DNA from: Anaerolineae bacterium
GTDB lineage: Bacteria > Chloroflexota > Anaerolineae > Anaerolineales > Anaerolineaceae
Assembly: GCA_013178095.1 (NCBI GenBank)
Contig: JABLXK010000002.1
Span: forward strand, 62,001 to 126,000
Reading direction: 5' to 3'
Length of the DNA stretch: 64,000 nt
The translations under genes were made by a program, and so were the position numbers. Below the pieces are notes generated by a model, which saw only the letters and a program-made list of their open reading frames with translations, did not search any database and had not been told where the DNA came from. The first letter of the stretch is position 1. Each line of letters starts with the position of its first letter. Below are positions 19,025-27,553 of this stretch, one piece after another.

Positions 19025-19498
19025 ATGGATGACAACCAGTCGCATCAGGATTTGGTCAGAAAAACCACAGAATCAATCTGGAAAACAATACCGCCGATTT
19101 GGCATTTCATGCGATCCATTATTCACAATATTGCCAGGGAAGAGTTTGGAATTACGCCGGCTCAATTTCAAATTCTGCGCCGTATCAAGCAGGAAAACAA
19201 ACGGACTGTCAGTGAACTCTCCGATAGCATGATGATCAGCCGCCCCGGGGTGAGCCGCGCTGTGGACGAATTGGTCATCGCCGGATTGATTGAACGAAGC
19301 GTGGATCCCTCGGACAGACGAATCGTGTATCTATCCCCCAGCATGGAGGGCGAGGAATTGATTGATAAAGTTCATGAAAAAAATTATCAGGTCATGCAGG
19401 CGTTATTCATGGATTTGCATCAGGATGAACTTGAAAAACTATTGGCTGCTTTGCACGTAATGGATAATATTTTACTAAGTACAAATATCATAAAATAA
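19025..19498 (+). CDS. MarR-family transcriptional regulator
   Basis: 157 residues with a winged helix-turn-helix: FGITPAQFQILRRIKQE, then RTVSELSDSMMISRPGVSRA as the recognition part and the wing DPSDRRIVYLSP, between N- and C-terminal dimerisation helices. AGGAAGG precedes the ATG. It is followed after two bases by the ABC exporter genes, and its promoter carries a perfect palindrome around the -10 box. The simple reading is a repressor of its own operon that is released by compounds the exporter removes; the ligand is unknown. Confidence 0.9.
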   Translation: MDDNQSHQDLVRKTTESIWKTIPPIWHFMRSIIHNIAREEFGITPAQFQILRRIKQENKRTVSELSDSMMISRPGVSRAVDELVIAGLIERSVDPSDRRIVYLSPSMEGEELIDKVHEKNYQVMQALFMDLHQDELEKLLAALHVMDNILLSTNIIK

Positions 19499-19500
19499 AA

Positions 19501-21294
19501 ATGAAAGCTCTGATTCGTATTTCAAGATTTCTGAAACCGTATTGGTTAAAGTCGCTCTTCTCGACAATATTCTTACTTTGTGTGGTCTTTCTTGATTTGG
19601 CCATACCGCGTTTGGTGCAGCAGATCATCGATCAGGGAATCACTCCCGGAAATTTGACTGTTGTTAAACAAACAACCCTGATCATGTTGGGCGTATCTTT
19701 CCTGAATATGCTATTGGCGATTATTTACAACACCCTTTCCGTGTATGTATCCGAGGCTTTTGCGCGGGACTTGCGCGAGGCAGTATTTCAAAAGATCCAG
19801 GATTTTTCCTACAAAAATCTGGATTCGCTGCGTACCGGCAACTTAATCGTAAGGTTGACCAGCGATGTGAGTGTATTGCAGAACACCATTCGCATGTCGC
19901 TGCGGTTTGGCATCCGCGCTCCCCTGATCATTATCGGCAGCCTGGCGTTGATGTTTGCAACGGATTCTGCGCTGGCGTTGAAGGTCTTTCCGTTATTGCT
20001 GCTTACGATAGTGGTTGTTTGGTTCTTTATTTCCCGTCTGGGACCTTTGTTTTTACGTGTACAAAAACGTCTGGATAATTTAAATATGGTGTTGCAGGAG
20101 AATATCGCCGGCGTGCGGGTGGTGAAAGCTTTCGCACAGCGCAGACATGAAGAAGAACGTTTTGAAACCGCGAATGAAGCATTCACAGAAATGCATATCC
20201 GAATTATGCGCTTTCACTCAAGTTTTTCGCCGGCATTGACCATGTTGATCAATCTGGCGATCGTGTTGGTAGTATGGATGGGAGGTTTTCAATCGATTAA
20301 AGGCAATTTATCACTGGGGGCTATCGTGGCGTTTACCGATTACCTTATGACGGCACTTGCTCCCTTGACGCTGCTGGTCATGCTGTCGAATGCGCTGGCT
20401 GCCGGGATTGCTTCGGCTGAAAGATTAAGCGAAGTCTTCGATACGAAAACGGCTATCCTGGATGATCCCTCCGCGTTTCCACTCCCTGAGGAGATAAATG
20501 GGGAAGTTGCATTCCATCATGTCAGCTTTTATTATGATGGCGCGGATGGTGAAAATATTCTGGATGACATTGATTTTTACGTAAAACCGGGCCAAACAGT
20601 TGCGATTTTGGGTGCGACCGGATCCGGAAAATCTACGTTGGTCAATTTAATTCCGCGCTTTTATGAAGTGACTACCGGAAGCATTACGATTGATGGGTGC
20701 GATATTCGCCAAATAACCCAGGAATCCTTGCTGTCGATCATCAGCATCACTCCGCAGGATACTGTTCTGTTCTCAGGCACTGTCAGAGAGAATATTGCTT
20801 ACGGCAAACCGAATGCGGATCTCGATGATGTAATTCTTGCTGCCAAAATCGCGCAAGCGCATAATTTCATCATGGAACTTCCGGATGGGTACCAAACGCA
20901 GGTTGCCCAGCGGGGGGTCAATCTCTCCGGCGGGCAGAAACAACGCATCTCGATAGCCCGTGCGGTTCTCCGGCGGCCAAAAATATTGATATTGGACGAC
21001 AGCACCAGCGCGGTGGACGTGGAGACCGAGACCAAGATCCAGACCGCATTGCGCGATTATATCAAAGGCAGCACCTGCTTCATTGTGGCGCAAAGAATCA
21101 GCACCGTTCTCTCCGCGGATAAGATCATCGTATTGGAAAAAGGCAAAATTGCTGCGCAAGGGACCCATGCTGAATTGATTAAAAATTGCGCAATTTATAA
21201 AGAAATTTACGATTCGCAATTGGGTGATGGCAATCACCTTGTGTACGATCTATTGAAACAGAAAAAATTTGCAGGAGCGGAAGCCAATGGCTGA
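19501..21294 (+). CDS. ABC exporter half-transporter, degenerate-site subunit
   Basis: 597 residues: six-helix exporter membrane domain (about 1-320) and nucleotide-binding domain (about 340-580). Walker A is GATGSGKST (from residue 371) and the signature is LSGGQKQR. Walker B is followed by Asp instead of the catalytic Glu (LILDDSTSAVD), and the switch His is Gln (FIVAQRIST). These two changes are typical of the non-catalytic subunit of heterodimeric exporters such as TM287/288 or LmrCD. The partner gene overlaps its stop codon. Lies two bases after marR. A drug or lipid exporter is likely. Confidence 0.9.
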   Translation: MKALIRISRFLKPYWLKSLFSTIFLLCVVFLDLAIPRLVQQIIDQGITPGNLTVVKQTTLIMLGVSFLNMLLAIIYNTLSVYVSEAFARDLREAVFQKIQDFSYKNLDSLRTGNLIVRLTSDVSVLQNTIRMSLRFGIRAPLIIIGSLALMFATDSALALKVFPLLLLTIVVVWFFISRLGPLFLRVQKRLDNLNMVLQENIAGVRVVKAFAQRRHEEERFETANEAFTEMHIRIMRFHSSFSPALTMLINLAIVLVVWMGGFQSIKGNLSLGAIVAFTDYLMTALAPLTLLVMLSNALAAGIASAERLSEVFDTKTAILDDPSAFPLPEEINGEVAFHHVSFYYDGADGENILDDIDFYVKPGQTVAILGATGSGKSTLVNLIPRFYEVTTGSITIDGCDIRQITQESLLSIISITPQDTVLFSGTVRENIAYGKPNADLDDVILAAKIAQAHNFIMELPDGYQTQVAQRGVNLSGGQKQRISIARAVLRRPKILILDDSTSAVDVETETKIQTALRDYIKGSTCFIVAQRISTVLSADKIIVLEKGKIAAQGTHAELIKNCAIYKEIYDSQLGDGNHLVYDLLKQKKFAGAEANG

Positions 21295-23113
21295 AAATGA
21301 AAAAAGCAGCATGAACTTCAGCCAGGCGATGCGCAGGGGAGGGCCGGGCAATCCCGGTCGGATCGAAAAAGCCAAGGATGTGCGCAGTACCGCTTATCGT
21401 TTGGGGCAATATTTGTGGGAATATAAATTCACACTGCTGATTGTATTTTTACTGGTGGTGGGATATACCCTGACCGGATTAGCCAGCCCCTACCTGCTGG
21501 GCAGGGCCATCGATGGTTTTATTATCAAGAAGGACCTGCAGGGATTAACTCAGACAGCAGTGTTAATGATTTTGGCATATTTTTCTACAAACGTGCTGCA
21601 GGTAATTTCCAATTGGGTGATGGCAACGATCACCCAGAGAGCGCTTAAAAAAATTCGAACGGACCTTTTCACCCAATTGCAAATGCTATCACTGCGTTTT
21701 TATGACCAGAATCCCTCGGGTGATCTGATGAGCCGCCTGACGAATGATATCGACGCGATCAATCAGGCTGTTTCGATGAATATTACATCTTTGATGGCCA
21801 GTGTATTAACTTTGGCGGGAATACTGGTTGCCATGTTCATGCTCGATTTCTGGCTGGCTTTGGCTTCTTTACTGGTTGTACCCTTTACGATATGGTTCAC
21901 AACATTTATCGCCAAGTACTCCCGGCGGGGATTCCGCTCCCTGCAAACCAAATTGGGTGAGTTGAATGGCAATATCGAAGAGACGATCAGCGGGCAAAGA
22001 GTGATCAAAGCCTTCAGGCGGAATGAATCTGCATACGAGACCTTCAAGAATGCAAATGAGGCTGTTTATGAAGCCGGCAAGTATGCCCACACCTATGCAT
22101 TTCTATTAATGCCCTTCACCAACCAGATCGGTAATCTGTTTGTGATCTGTCTGGCGGGTTTGGGAGGCTGGCTGGCAATCAAAGGCCTGGTTACAGTTGG
22201 CTTGCTTGCAACATTTATCAGCTACGGCCGGCAATTCATCCAGCCTGTCCGTCAATTATCGGAATTATATAATTCCATCCAATCCGCCCTGGCGGGCGCA
22301 GAACGCGTGTTTGAGATTATCGATACGGAACCCGAATTGACCGATTCGCCTTCAGCGCTTACCCTCGGAAAGATAAATGGCGCTGTTAAATTTGTCGATG
22401 TTCATTTCGGCTACCGGCAGGATGTACCGGTAATCAAGCAAATGTCTTTGGAAGCCAAGCCCGGTCAAACTATCGCATTGGTTGGCCCGACTGGCGCCGG
22501 AAAGACAACCATCATTAATTTACTCAGCCGCTTTTATGATATCCAATCCGGATCAATCTTGATCGATGGTACGGATATCCGCGATTTGCGCAAAGAAGAT
22601 TTACGGCGCAGCCTGGGAATTGTGCTGCAGGACACTTTCCTGTTTTCCGATAGCGTTATGGAAAACATTCGCTATGGGCGGCTGGAAGCTTCCGATGAAG
22701 AATGCATTCAAGCAGCCAGGATTGCGGAAGCCGATCATTTCATACGGCAGCTTCCAATGGAATATCAGACAATTCTCTCGGAACGCGGCAGTAATTTAAG
22801 CCAGGGTCAGCGCCAGCTTTTAGCCATTAGTCGGGCGGTATTGGCTAATCCGGCCATCCTCATTTTGGATGAGGCTACCAGCAGCGTGGATACCCGCACG
22901 GAGGCGCGCATCCAGAAGGCTTTGTTGAAGTTGATGGAAGGGCGCACGAGTTTCGTGATCGCGCACCGTTTGAGCACCATCCGCGATGCGGATCACGTGC
23001 TGGTGATCCATCATGGCGAGATCATCGAGCAGGGCACGCATCAACAATTATTGGATCAGAAGGGCTTTTTCTACAACCTCTATATAAGCCAGTTCAAAGG
23101 TCAACAAATCTAA
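21287..23113 (+). CDS. ABC exporter half-transporter, catalytic subunit
   Basis: 608 residues from the ATG at 21287, chosen over an upstream start because AGGAG lies nine bases before it and the ATG overlaps the partner's TGA. The membrane domain (about 40-340) is followed by a canonical nucleotide-binding domain: Walker A GPTGAGKTT, signature NLSQGQRQL, Walker B with catalytic Glu in LILDEATSSVD, and H-loop FVIAHRLST. With the degenerate partner it forms a heterodimeric exporter with one consensus ATP site. The 40-residue soluble N-terminal extension (RRGGPGNPGR) is basic and cytoplasmic. Confidence 0.92.
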   Translation: MAENEKSSMNFSQAMRRGGPGNPGRIEKAKDVRSTAYRLGQYLWEYKFTLLIVFLLVVGYTLTGLASPYLLGRAIDGFIIKKDLQGLTQTAVLMILAYFSTNVLQVISNWVMATITQRALKKIRTDLFTQLQMLSLRFYDQNPSGDLMSRLTNDIDAINQAVSMNITSLMASVLTLAGILVAMFMLDFWLALASLLVVPFTIWFTTFIAKYSRRGFRSLQTKLGELNGNIEETISGQRVIKAFRRNESAYETFKNANEAVYEAGKYAHTYAFLLMPFTNQIGNLFVICLAGLGGWLAIKGLVTVGLLATFISYGRQFIQPVRQLSELYNSIQSALAGAERVFEIIDTEPELTDSPSALTLGKINGAVKFVDVHFGYRQDVPVIKQMSLEAKPGQTIALVGPTGAGKTTIINLLSRFYDIQSGSILIDGTDIRDLRKEDLRRSLGIVLQDTFLFSDSVMENIRYGRLEASDEECIQAARIAEADHFIRQLPMEYQTILSERGSNLSQGQRQLLAISRAVLANPAILILDEATSSVDTRTEARIQKALLKLMEGRTSFVIAHRLSTIRDADHVLVIHHGEIIEQGTHQQLLDQKGFFYNLYISQFKGQQI

Positions 23114-23170
23114 AAAACACCGATCATCGTAATTTGATAAAATACGTGCTAATAATAAAGAGGTTACTTC

Positions 23171-24073
23171 ATGCGGTGGATAAGAGTCTACGAACCAGAC
23201 GAGGGATTTAAAAAAAATTTCCGAAAAGCTCTCTTAGTCACTTTTATCGGGAATTTGATCCTGGCTGGTATTAAAGTTGCGGCTGCAATGAGCAGCGGAT
23301 CCACGGCGATCTATTCCGACGCAATCAATTCTATTTCCGACGTACTTTATTCGGTGCTTTTAATCATTGGATTGCTGCTTTCCCAGCGGCCGCCGGATAT
23401 CAGTCACCCACAGGGGCACAGCCGTTTTGAACCTTTCGCGGCATTAATAGTGGCGGTCTCCATGACGCTCGCGGGCGTAGAAGCCATGCGAATGTCAATT
23501 GTTCGCACGATTGAAGGGGGAACGGCTGTCCCGTTGGGAATACCTTTAATCGCGATAATCCTCAGCATGGTAATTAAAACCGGAATGTATGTATTGGTCC
23601 ATCGAGTGAGCCAAAAAATTGCCAGCCCGGGACTGGATGCGGCGGCAAAGGATAATTTGAGTGATGTAATCACTTCCCTGGCTGCTTTGCTGGGTATTTT
23701 GGGGTCGAATTTTCTTAATCCTGTTTTGGATCCACTGGCGGGAGTTCTGGTCGCTTTGTGGATATTCAGGGCTGTTTATCAAACAGCTAAAGAAAACCTG
23801 GGCTATTTAACCGGAGCCGGCGCGGATGAACAGCTAAGAAATGATCTGATGGAGTCAGCCAGGAGTATTCATGGAGTTGAGGATGTTCACCGCATCGTTA
23901 CTGAATATGCCGGCCCTCGTTTAATCGTGGATATGCACATCAATGTCGATGGGAATATCAGCCTGAATGAGGCACATCAAATTTGCGATCAAGTGACGGA
24001 ACAACTGGAAACGCTGCCTCAGGTCGATCGGGCTTACGTGCACGTAGAACCGACCAGGACAGAGAAAGCATAG
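23171..24073 (+). CDS. Cation diffusion facilitator family transporter
   Basis: 300 residues: six membrane segments (about 20-205) and a cytoplasmic ferredoxin-like C-terminal domain (about 210-295). The family metal-site block SDAINSISDVLYS (TM2) and DAAAKDNLSDVITS (TM5) supply the DxxxD-type ligands; HPQGHSRFEP lies between TM2 and TM3. CDF proteins exchange Zn, Mn, Fe or Co for protons; the metal cannot be assigned here. An AGAGG site precedes the ATG and a short gap with possible promoter boxes separates it from the ABC genes. Confidence 0.9.
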   Translation: MRWIRVYEPDEGFKKNFRKALLVTFIGNLILAGIKVAAAMSSGSTAIYSDAINSISDVLYSVLLIIGLLLSQRPPDISHPQGHSRFEPFAALIVAVSMTLAGVEAMRMSIVRTIEGGTAVPLGIPLIAIILSMVIKTGMYVLVHRVSQKIASPGLDAAAKDNLSDVITSLAALLGILGSNFLNPVLDPLAGVLVALWIFRAVYQTAKENLGYLTGAGADEQLRNDLMESARSIHGVEDVHRIVTEYAGPRLIVDMHINVDGNISLNEAHQICDQVTEQLETLPQVDRAYVHVEPTRTEKA

Positions 24074-24209
24074 ACGATTTTCCCGATATCAAAAACCTTT
24101 CTGCCCAAGATATTTTTCTCTTCAAAACCTTTCTAAGAAATATCTATGAATTTATGACAAAGATAAATTTCGTGTATATTTATCAAGATTTAAGAAAGGT
24201 CAAGCTGAA
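24074..24209 (+). promoter_or_regulatory. Leader with repeated anti-Shine-Dalgarno elements
   Basis: Two 11-base direct repeats AAAACCTTTCT (24092-24102 and 24124-24134) are each complementary over 8 bases to AGAAAGGT (24193-24200), the probable ribosome binding site of the next gene. A separate 8-bp inverted repeat AGATATTT / AAATATCT spans the second copy. Either RNA pairing or a repeated protein site is possible. Confidence 0.3.
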
Positions 24210-24746
24210 ATGGGAAAAGTGAACCAAGACCTTCGGAATGATCCGCGTTATCAAAATCACGAAAGCAGGCCGGATTTGGCGGGGGAGCATCCCAAGGGAG
24301 ATACGTGGCAATTCATAGCCGCGATCATTTTTGTTGCTGCAATTATTATAGATTATTCCTTATTAAAAAACCCGCAAAAGAACAGTGGATTAATATCCAT
24401 CTGGGTCCGATTTCCTCTCGCTTTGCTTTTCCTCATATCTAGCGGTTGGTTATCGTTCCGGGGAATTCACGAAGTTTTCAGCGAGTATCGGGAGGAACCG
24501 GTCATTCTGACAGAAGGTTTGTTCCGATATATGCGTCATCCGATTTATCTTGGCGCAATCTTCTTTTACCTCGCAGTTCTAATCCTGACCCTTTCGCCAT
24601 TGGCGTTGATTGTATGGATAGGTGTGTTAGTGCTTTACCAGTGGCTGGCGGTTTATGAAGAGAAGCGCATGCTGGCATTATTTGGTAAAGCGTATCAAAA
24701 CTATCAGCAGCAAGTGCCTATGTGGCTGCCGATAAAATTCAAGTAA
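24210..24746 (+). CDS. Isoprenylcysteine methyltransferase-like membrane protein
   Basis: 178 residues with about four membrane segments. The C-terminal half has the ICMT/PEMT-type SAM-binding pattern: GLFRYMRHPIYLGAIFFYLA followed by the EEKRMLALFGKAYQNYQQQVP block, which binds SAM in this superfamily. The first 35 residues are soluble and polar. Bacterial members methylate small molecules or lipids but most are uncharacterised, so no substrate is proposed. The ribosome binding site AAAGG is rather far (10 bases) from the ATG, which begins MGKVNQDLRND. Confidence 0.75.
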   Translation: MGKVNQDLRNDPRYQNHESRPDLAGEHPKGDTWQFIAAIIFVAAIIIDYSLLKNPQKNSGLISIWVRFPLALLFLISSGWLSFRGIHEVFSEYREEPVILTEGLFRYMRHPIYLGAIFFYLAVLILTLSPLALIVWIGVLVLYQWLAVYEEKRMLALFGKAYQNYQQQVPMWLPIKFK

Positions 24747-24767
24747 GAAACGTACCTTTATTAATCA

Positions 24768-25370
24768 ATGAGCGATATTTTACGAGATCATCACGCCAGT
24801 CCAAAATTCATGAAACGCTTATACACTCCACGCGACTTTTATCGTTTCATGAACGATATGCTTTCGAACGTGAAAGATATGCGCGGGGCACGCCGTAAAA
24901 ACTTAATCACAATTCAATTTGGCGAGCGCATCATGCTGGCGGTAACAGAGGTCAATGGATGCCGATACTGCTCCTATTTTCATACGCAGGTAGCTTTAAA
25001 GGCCGGCATGCAAGGCGCTGAAATCCGCGAAACACTTTCGGGAGACTTCTCGCAAGCACCTGCGGATGAGCTGCCCGCTTTGTACTTCGCCCAGCATTAT
25101 GCTGAAAATGCCGGCAAACCTGAACCTGAAATAGTCAACCAGATAATAGCAATATACGGCAATGAAAAAAGCCGGGCAATAATCGGATACATCCGGGCAA
25201 TCATGATCGGTAATGCGTGGGGCAATGCATTCGATTCAATGCGCTTGCGCCTGAAGGGACAGCCAGCCAATATCCTGACCGCAGGGCAGGAATTGGGGGT
25301 TATTTTCGGCCCGTTCGTAATGGCTCCCTTTATCCTCATTAAAAATCTTCTAAAAGCAAAGACAGGATAA
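24768..25370 (+). CDS. AhpD-like / carboxymuconolactone decarboxylase family protein
   Basis: 200 residues. The central segment EVNGCRYCSYFHTQVALKAG is the CxxC-x-H signature of AhpD-type redox proteins, in which the two cysteines and the following His form a thiol active site. A helical N-terminus and a hydrophobic C-terminal helix (about 175-195) flank it. The role is probably peroxide defence or other thiol redox work; the family name covers unrelated activities. It follows the ICMT-like gene by 21 bases and probably shares its transcript. Confidence 0.75.
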   Translation: MSDILRDHHASPKFMKRLYTPRDFYRFMNDMLSNVKDMRGARRKNLITIQFGERIMLAVTEVNGCRYCSYFHTQVALKAGMQGAEIRETLSGDFSQAPADELPALYFAQHYAENAGKPEPEIVNQIIAIYGNEKSRAIIGYIRAIMIGNAWGNAFDSMRLRLKGQPANILTAGQELGVIFGPFVMAPFILIKNLLKAKTG

Positions 25371-25650
25371 ACGCGGATCTGACTGCAACAGAATTCGACT
25401 GGTGCAAGTTCGATCTCAACCAAGCCATCCAATTCAATCTGTATTTACAGATTGATTCTCATCTACACACGGCAACTTTTACCATTCCAAGAGATCCATT
25501 CTTTATACGCTTACTTTTTCCCCCTATCCATCTTAAGCCTGCTTAAAAAGCCTCCCCGAGAAGTATCTTTTTCGGTAAACGAATCAAATGATGAAGATTC
25601 AAGTCCAAAAATGATAAGATGTTTTTGAATGAAGGCAAAAAAGAGGAACA
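25371..25650. other. 280-base intergenic region with a hairpin
   Basis: No credible ORF on either strand. A 9-bp perfect stem with an ATTT loop (25434-25442 with 25447-25455), followed by TTCTC, may terminate the upstream operon. The last 60 bases are AT-rich and hold the ribosome binding site AGAGGA of the following gene; promoter boxes there are only approximate. Confidence 0.45.
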
Positions 25651-27507
25651 ATGAAATATAAAGTTGCAATTTTTGCGCTGATCGGTTTGTTCGCTTTATC
25701 AGCTTGTACGAATGGGAGTGTGTCATCTAACACGCTTCAATCCGAGACTGAATCTCAGGAAAACAATACTGTTATTCAGGATATGACAGAAATCGAATTG
25801 ACCGGCGATACAATGACTGTGCAGGGTGAGGGAGCCATGGTAGACCTGAATTCCCTGGTGATTACACAACCCGGAAGGTATGAAATCAGCGGAACCCTCG
25901 CTGATGGACAAATCATCGTAAATAGCAGCAGCCAGGGAACCGTAACGTTATACTTGAATTCCACCAATATCACCAATTCCATTGGAGCCGCTATTTACGT
26001 CATTGACGCCGAGGAAGTGGTGCTTGAGTTGGCTGAAGGCAGCCAAAACACGCTCACCGATGGGGAAATATATTTGTCAGCAGACACCGATAACGAGGGG
26101 CAGGACGCAGCCATTTACAGCGTCAGCGATCTTACGATCAAAGGCGGCGGTTCTTTAACGGTTAACGCCAATTACCAAAACGGGATTCACAGCAAAGATG
26201 ATATCCTCATTGAGAGCGGGACCATCCTGGTGAAAGCCATTGCGGATGGGATCAAGGGAAATGATTCAGTTGAAATTTTGGATGGAACATTGACGGTTTC
26301 CGCGGGCAGCGACGGCATCCAATCCAGCAACGACAGTGATCCTGAAAAGGGAACCATATCGATCCAGGGCGGCACCCTGAGGATCACTGCCGGCCTGGAT
26401 GGCATCCAGGCAGCGACCAATTTAAATATAAGTGCAGGGGAAATCACCATTGTTTCCGGAGGCGGCAGCGTCAACAGCAGCACACAGGCTGGTTGGGGTC
26501 TGCCGGGCGGGGATATGAGCAATAACGATCAAACTGAAAATTCTTCATCCGCAATAATTGAAAGCATGAAGGGTCTGAAAGCCGGTTCAGCAATCACGAT
26601 AGAAAACGGCACCATCCAGATTGACTCGGCGGATGACGCGCTGAATTCCAATGACAGCTTGACCGTGAATGGCGGATCCATTCAAATCACCGCGGGGGAT
26701 GATGGTTTGCATGCCAATTCCACCTTGACGATCAACGCAGGCACGTTGGAAATTCAAAAATCTTACGAAGGAATCGAAAGTTCGCAAGTGATGATCAACG
26801 GCGGCGTGATTCGCGTGGTTTCCAGCGATGATGGCATCAACGTCGCCGGGGGGAATGACGATTCTGCCGCCAACGGCAGGCCTGGCCAAAATGAGTTCAG
26901 CTTGAACATAGATTCCAAATTGGTTATTACCGGCGGAAACCTCGTTGTTAATGCGGATGGCGATGGACTGGATGCTAACGGCTCAATCGAGATAAGCGGC
27001 GGCCAGGTTATCGTCAATGGCCCGACCAATGACGGCAATGGTGCGGTTGATTATTTGGGTACATTTAAAATCAGCGGCGGATTCATTATAGCAGCAGGCA
27101 GTTCCGGCATGGCGCAATCTGCCAGTGATTCGTCAACCCAATATTCGCTGTTATATAACTTCGACCAGGAAATGTCAGCGGATACTCTAATCCACATCAT
27201 CAACCAAAATGGAGAAGAAGTCCTGACCTTTGCACCCGCCAAAAATTATCAGTCGATCCTGTTTTCTTCCGCGGATCTGGCTGAAGGAATGACCTATACA
27301 TTGTTCAGCGGCGGCAGCGCCAGCGGTGAAGGAGTAGATGGACTGTATGTAAACAGTGCGTACACTGCCGGTACGCAGTTAACCAGCTTCACGTTAACCG
27401 ACCGGGTGACGCGGTTGGGTGCAACCGGTAACACAATGCGTGGCGGAAAGGGCGGTGGACGCGGCGGAGGACAGGGCGGCAGTGGTATGATTCCGCCCGC
27501 GCCATAA
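25651..27507 (+). CDS. Secreted lipoprotein with DUF4353 beta-repeat carbohydrate-binding-like region
   Basis: 618 residues. Signal peptide ending LFALSACTNG gives a lipobox (Cys19). Residues about 60-480 are a long run of short beta repeats, each with a variant of DGI/DDGL (for example AGSDGIQSSND, SADDALNSND, AGDDGLHANS, SADDGINVAG, NADGDGLDANG) alternating with 'ISGGTL' type strands, consistent with a solenoid and with the DUF4353 'carbohydrate-binding domain-containing' family. A non-repeat beta domain follows, then a glycine-rich tail (RGGKGGGRGGGQGGSGM). Probably anchored outside the membrane; ligand unknown. Single-gene unit ended by a shared terminator. Confidence 0.8.
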   Translation: MKYKVAIFALIGLFALSACTNGSVSSNTLQSETESQENNTVIQDMTEIELTGDTMTVQGEGAMVDLNSLVITQPGRYEISGTLADGQIIVNSSSQGTVTLYLNSTNITNSIGAAIYVIDAEEVVLELAEGSQNTLTDGEIYLSADTDNEGQDAAIYSVSDLTIKGGGSLTVNANYQNGIHSKDDILIESGTILVKAIADGIKGNDSVEILDGTLTVSAGSDGIQSSNDSDPEKGTISIQGGTLRITAGLDGIQAATNLNISAGEITIVSGGGSVNSSTQAGWGLPGGDMSNNDQTENSSSAIIESMKGLKAGSAITIENGTIQIDSADDALNSNDSLTVNGGSIQITAGDDGLHANSTLTINAGTLEIQKSYEGIESSQVMINGGVIRVVSSDDGINVAGGNDDSAANGRPGQNEFSLNIDSKLVITGGNLVVNADGDGLDANGSIEISGGQVIVNGPTNDGNGAVDYLGTFKISGGFIIAAGSSGMAQSASDSSTQYSLLYNFDQEMSADTLIHIINQNGEEVLTFAPAKNYQSILFSSADLAEGMTYTLFSGGSASGEGVDGLYVNSAYTAGTQLTSFTLTDRVTRLGATGNTMRGGKGGGRGGGQGGSGMIPPAP

Positions 27508-27520
27508 AGCATATTTAAAT

Positions 27521-27553
27521 AATACGACTACCGTTTTAATCGGCAGTCGTATT
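27521..27553. terminator. Bidirectional terminator overlapping the lysK 3' end
   Basis: Arms 27521-27533 and 27541-27553 pair over 13 positions with one mismatch, loop TTTTAAT. T-rich sequence follows on both strands. The stem includes the last codons and stop of lysK and serves the convergent lipoprotein gene too. Confidence 0.75.
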
